A DNA stretch of 64,000 nucleotides, from NCBI GenBank assembly GCA_025362495.1, contig JANYGI010000144.1:17897-81896 (forward strand), written 5' to 3'. This document shows positions 61,621 through 64,000 of the stretch, one piece after another; position 1 is the first letter of the stretch; the number at the start of each line of letters is the position of its first letter. Source of the stretch: Byssovorax sp. (GTDB lineage Bacteria > Myxococcota_A > Polyangia > Polyangiales > Polyangiaceae). Under the pieces are notes generated by a model. The model was not told where the DNA came from and did no database searches. It saw nothing but the letters and a program-made list of their open reading frames with translations. A program made the position numbers and the translations under genes.

Positions 61621-62613
61621 ATGCGAGCGACTTCAATCGTCCTGATCGGTGGCCTCTTCGCAGCGAGCGTGGCCAGCTCAGGGTGCATGTCGGACACGAG
61701 CAAAGGCCGGAACGGCGGCCGCACCGGCACAGGGACGCCGGGAGGCCAGACGACGCCTGGCAACGAGTCGAACCCCGGCGGCGGGACGATGCCTGGCGCG
61801 GGTACACCGGGGAGCGGCTCGACACCCGGCGGCGCCGGGACGCCCGGTGGCGGGACGTCGACCGGTACGGGGACGCCCGGCGGCGGCGGGACGTCGACCG
61901 GCACGGGGACGCCCGGCGGCGGCGGGAGGACCCCTGGAAGCGGGAGTGGCAGCGGCGCGACGCCTGGTGGCGGCGGGACGCCTGGTGGCGGCGGGACGCC
62001 TGGATCCGGCTCGTCGACCGGCGCGGGGAGCACGCCTGGCGGCGCCGGCTCGTCGAACACTGGCGGCGCGAGCGCGCCTGGCAGCGGCTCGCCGGGCGGA
62101 GCGGGGACCCTCTTCGGAGGCGGCGCGACGAGCGGGACCTGGACCTCGACCGGCACCTGGACGGCCCAGCCCGGGACGTCGACGGGAGCGGGGCAATCGC
62201 CCGGGAACAACGCCTCGAGGTCGCGGCGCTACAGCCCCTTCTCCGCCGCGCGCGAGGGGGCCGAGTGCACGGATGAAGCGGGCCAGTCGTCCGGCGAGAA
62301 CGCGGCCGGGAGCGCCGGATCGCCCAGCGCGAGCTCATCCAACCAGCGGGCTTCGAGTGAGCGATCTTCGAACGAGCGATCGTCGGGCGCCGAGCCGACG
62401 ACGCGGAGCCGCGAGGCCGGCGCCCAGGCGGGCGAGGATCAGGAGTGCGAGGACGAAGCGGGCCAGTCGGCCGACACGAGCCGAGTCAGGAGCCTGGCCG
62501 CGGACCAGCGGCAGGAAGAGGCGGAGGATCAGGCGGTGAACCGCGATCCGTGCGTGGATGTCATCGTGCTGCGCCCGTGCGGGGAACAGTCCTCGAGCCA
62601 GCAGCGGCCCTGA
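61621..62613 (+). CDS. Gly/Pro/Ser/Thr-rich lipoprotein
   Basis: A 330-residue secreted protein of very low complexity. ATG at 61621 after GGGGGTAGAG; the signal peptide ends SSGC (weak lipobox). Residues about 30-210 are repeats of TPGGG and GTPGSG type, a likely flexible stalk. The second half is Ser/Arg/Glu-rich with two short similar segments (ECTDEAGQSSG and ECEDEAGQSAD) and ends with CVDVIVLRPCGEQ. It may be a surface filament or anchor. No catalytic motif. Open frame continues upstream to 61381 but lacks signal character there. Confidence 0.7.
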   Translation: MRATSIVLIGGLFAASVASSGCMSDTSKGRNGGRTGTGTPGGQTTPGNESNPGGGTMPGAGTPGSGSTPGGAGTPGGGTSTGTGTPGGGGTSTGTGTPGGGGRTPGSGSGSGATPGGGGTPGGGGTPGSGSSTGAGSTPGGAGSSNTGGASAPGSGSPGGAGTLFGGGATSGTWTSTGTWTAQPGTSTGAGQSPGNNASRSRRYSPFSAAREGAECTDEAGQSSGENAAGSAGSPSASSSNQRASSERSSNERSSGAEPTTRSREAGAQAGEDQECEDEAGQSADTSRVRSLAADQRQEEAEDQAVNRDPCVDVIVLRPCGEQSSSQQRP

Positions 62614-64000
62614 TCGGGACCGTACGCGTTCACGGGGTACACTATATGAGCCTGTGTGATCATATGCGAACGAACTCGACAGGGCGAGCCGCGGCGTGAT
62701 CAGATCGAGGAGTGATCGATCCCCGCGATGAAGTGATTGCCGACCTTCGGCGGCAGATCGCGTCGTTGCAGGCGGAGCTTGCCGCGCTGAAAGAGGCATT
62801 CGCGAAGTCATCGAGGAATTCATCGAAGCCGCCCTCGAGTGATGGTCCCAGGGTGAAGGCGCGACCGAAGAAGCCGTCGTCGGGACGCAAGCCAGGGGGG
62901 ACAACCAGGGCACAAGCGGCACGAGCGCGTGCTGGTGCCTCCGGAAAAGGTCCAGGAGGTTGTTCCCTGTATCCCGAGGCAATGCGAGGTGTGCGCGGGG
63001 CTCCTGCACGGCCACGACCCCGAACCACATCGACATCAGGTGTTCGATCTGCCTCCGGTCGAGCCGATTGTCACGGAGTACCAGCAGCACGCGCTCGACT
63101 GCCGGTTGTGCGACCACCGGACGATGGGCAAATTGCCAGAGGGCGTCTCCATGCGCGCGTTCGGACCGACGGTGGATGCTGTCGTTGCGGTGCTGATGGG
63201 CGTTTATCGGCTCACCAAGCGCGAAGTGCCCGAGTTGATGCGCGACGTCTTCGGACTTCAAATGTCGGTCGGCGCGGTCATTGGGTGTCAAGAGGCGGCG
63301 AGTGCGGCCATTGCCCAGACCGTGGAGGACGCGCGCAGCTATGCTCAACAGCAGCCCGTCAAGTACGCCGATGAGACCGGGTGGCGCGAGGGCGCGGGCA
63401 GAGCCAGAGCCTGGCTGTGGACGGTCGTTACCACGCATGTCGTCGTCTTCATGATCCACACGCGGCGCAACGCCGAGGCCGCCAAGGAGTTGCTCGGTGA
63501 CTGGTTCGGCGTCCTCGTGACCGACCGACACGGCGCCTATCACTGGTGGCCGAGCTGCCGTCGGCAGTTCTGCTGGGCTCACCTCAAACGAGATATCCAG
63601 GCCATCGTCGAGCGCGAAGGCGAATCGGGACGAATCGGCAAGGGGATGCTCGACGAAGTCGAGCGGATGTTCACGTGGTGGCACCGGGTTCGCGACGGCA
63701 CGCTCGCACGCTCTTCGTTCCGCGTTTACATGCGGACAGTCCAGAAGCGCTTTGAAGGACTGCTTGCGGAAGGGACGGCGGCGTCTCACCCCAAAACGAG
63801 CAAGACGTGTGCAATGTTGCTCAAGCGCCGCCACGCCCTCTGGACCTTCGTCTACTTCGAAGGCGTCGAGCCGACGAACAATGGGGCCGAACAGGTGGTT
63901 CGTCACGGCGTGATCATGCGGAAGATCAGCTACGGAACGCATTCCACCGCAGGGAGCCGCTTCGTGGAACGGATGCTCACTATCCACGCCACGCTGCGCC
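62614..64000 (+). mobile_element. IS66-family insertion sequence, left part, right end outside window
   Basis: The transposase gene and the AT-richer segment before it (62637-62690) have lower GC than the surrounding DNA, as expected for an inserted element. I found no clear terminal repeat in the window, so the left boundary is uncertain. No accessory tnpA/tnpB genes precede it. Confidence 0.65.
62712..64000 (+). pseudogene. IS66-family transposase with a frameshift, 3' end missing
   Basis: From the GTG at 62712 the frame encodes the helical IS66 N-terminus (IADLRRQIASLQAELAALK, SSKPPSSDGPRVKA), then breaks in a run of six G (62895-62900). With one G removed the reading continues GGQPGHKRHERVLVPPEKV and stays open to the last base. 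The second part has the zinc-finger C-x-x-C pairs, and the DDE residues in YADETGW, VTDRHGAY and EPTNNGAEQ. The shift needed is +1, unlike the -1 programmed shifts of many insertion sequences, so this looks like a mutation or read error. About 430 residues are visible of a usual 470-540. Confidence 0.85.

Noticed and set aside
62895..62900. Programmed frameshift in the IS66 transposase
   Set aside because: IS elements usually use -1 slippage; this needs +1, and no second slippery element or stimulator was seen.

Overview
The window is very GC-rich DNA whose genes look like those of a large-genome myxobacterium (Polyangiales/Sorangium-like). The evidence is a eukaryote-like Ser/Thr kinase, many lipoproteins with low-complexity Gly, Met, Pro or Ala/Ser tracts, a DUF2378/V4R-like protein, DUF6748- and DUF362-type proteins, and a MEDS-domain hybrid histidine kinase. 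No rRNA, tRNA, CRISPR array, phage or biosynthetic cluster was seen. I count 46 genes. About fifteen are predicted or possible lipoproteins, and none has Asp after the lipidated Cys.

Layout. 1-6.4 kb: a dienoyl-CoA isomerase cut by the window edge, a small conserved-looking protein, an NAD-dependent epimerase, two lipoproteins (one an alpha/beta hydrolase), an APC amino-acid permease and a DUF6748-like lipoprotein. 6.6-12.2 kb: hybrid histidine kinase, SDR oxidoreductase, Cys-triad lipoprotein, NTF2-like protein. 12.2-18.7 kb: DUF362 protein, transglutaminase/TPR lipoprotein, a crotonase lacking one catalytic Glu, a small unknown, a DUF2079 membrane protein and a MoxR ATPase. 18.8-24.7 kb: a propeller lipoprotein, RluB-type pseudouridine synthase with 14 heptad repeats, cupin, a two-gene operon of calcium-loop lipoproteins, and a small ribbon-helix-helix protein ahead of lepA. 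26.8-32.6 kb: an envelope/lipid cluster with an MCE (MlaD-like) protein divergent from an MlaF-like ATPase, then a PAP2 phosphatase, an outer-membrane barrel and a lipoprotein. 32.7-40.3 kb: acyl-CoA dehydrogenase, Ser/Thr kinase, zinc metallopeptidase, and a porin-lipoprotein operon. 40.5-53.7 kb: bacterial alpha-2-macroglobulin overlapping pbpC (the yfhM-pbpC arrangement), then two overlapping genes for large propeller-like surface proteins. 53.8-64 kb: mutS, a frameshifted Rpn/DUF4351 gene, a GH5 cellulase with a fascin-like domain, an ATP-grasp protein, a DUF2378-like/membrane protein pair, a Gly-rich lipoprotein, and a frameshifted IS66-family transposase running off the edge.

The strongest unexpected signal spans the whole window. 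About a dozen start codons have a -10-like TANNNT hexamer 6-12 nt upstream, where a Shine-Dalgarno would be expected, in DNA where such hexamers should be rare. This suggests that many genes here are transcribed leaderless, and it corrects several start choices (for example 3745 and 40332 on the minus strand). Other notable items are two genes broken in short G-tracts, several near-perfect hairpins in intergenic DNA, and the MlaF/MCE pair that lacks a nearby permease gene.
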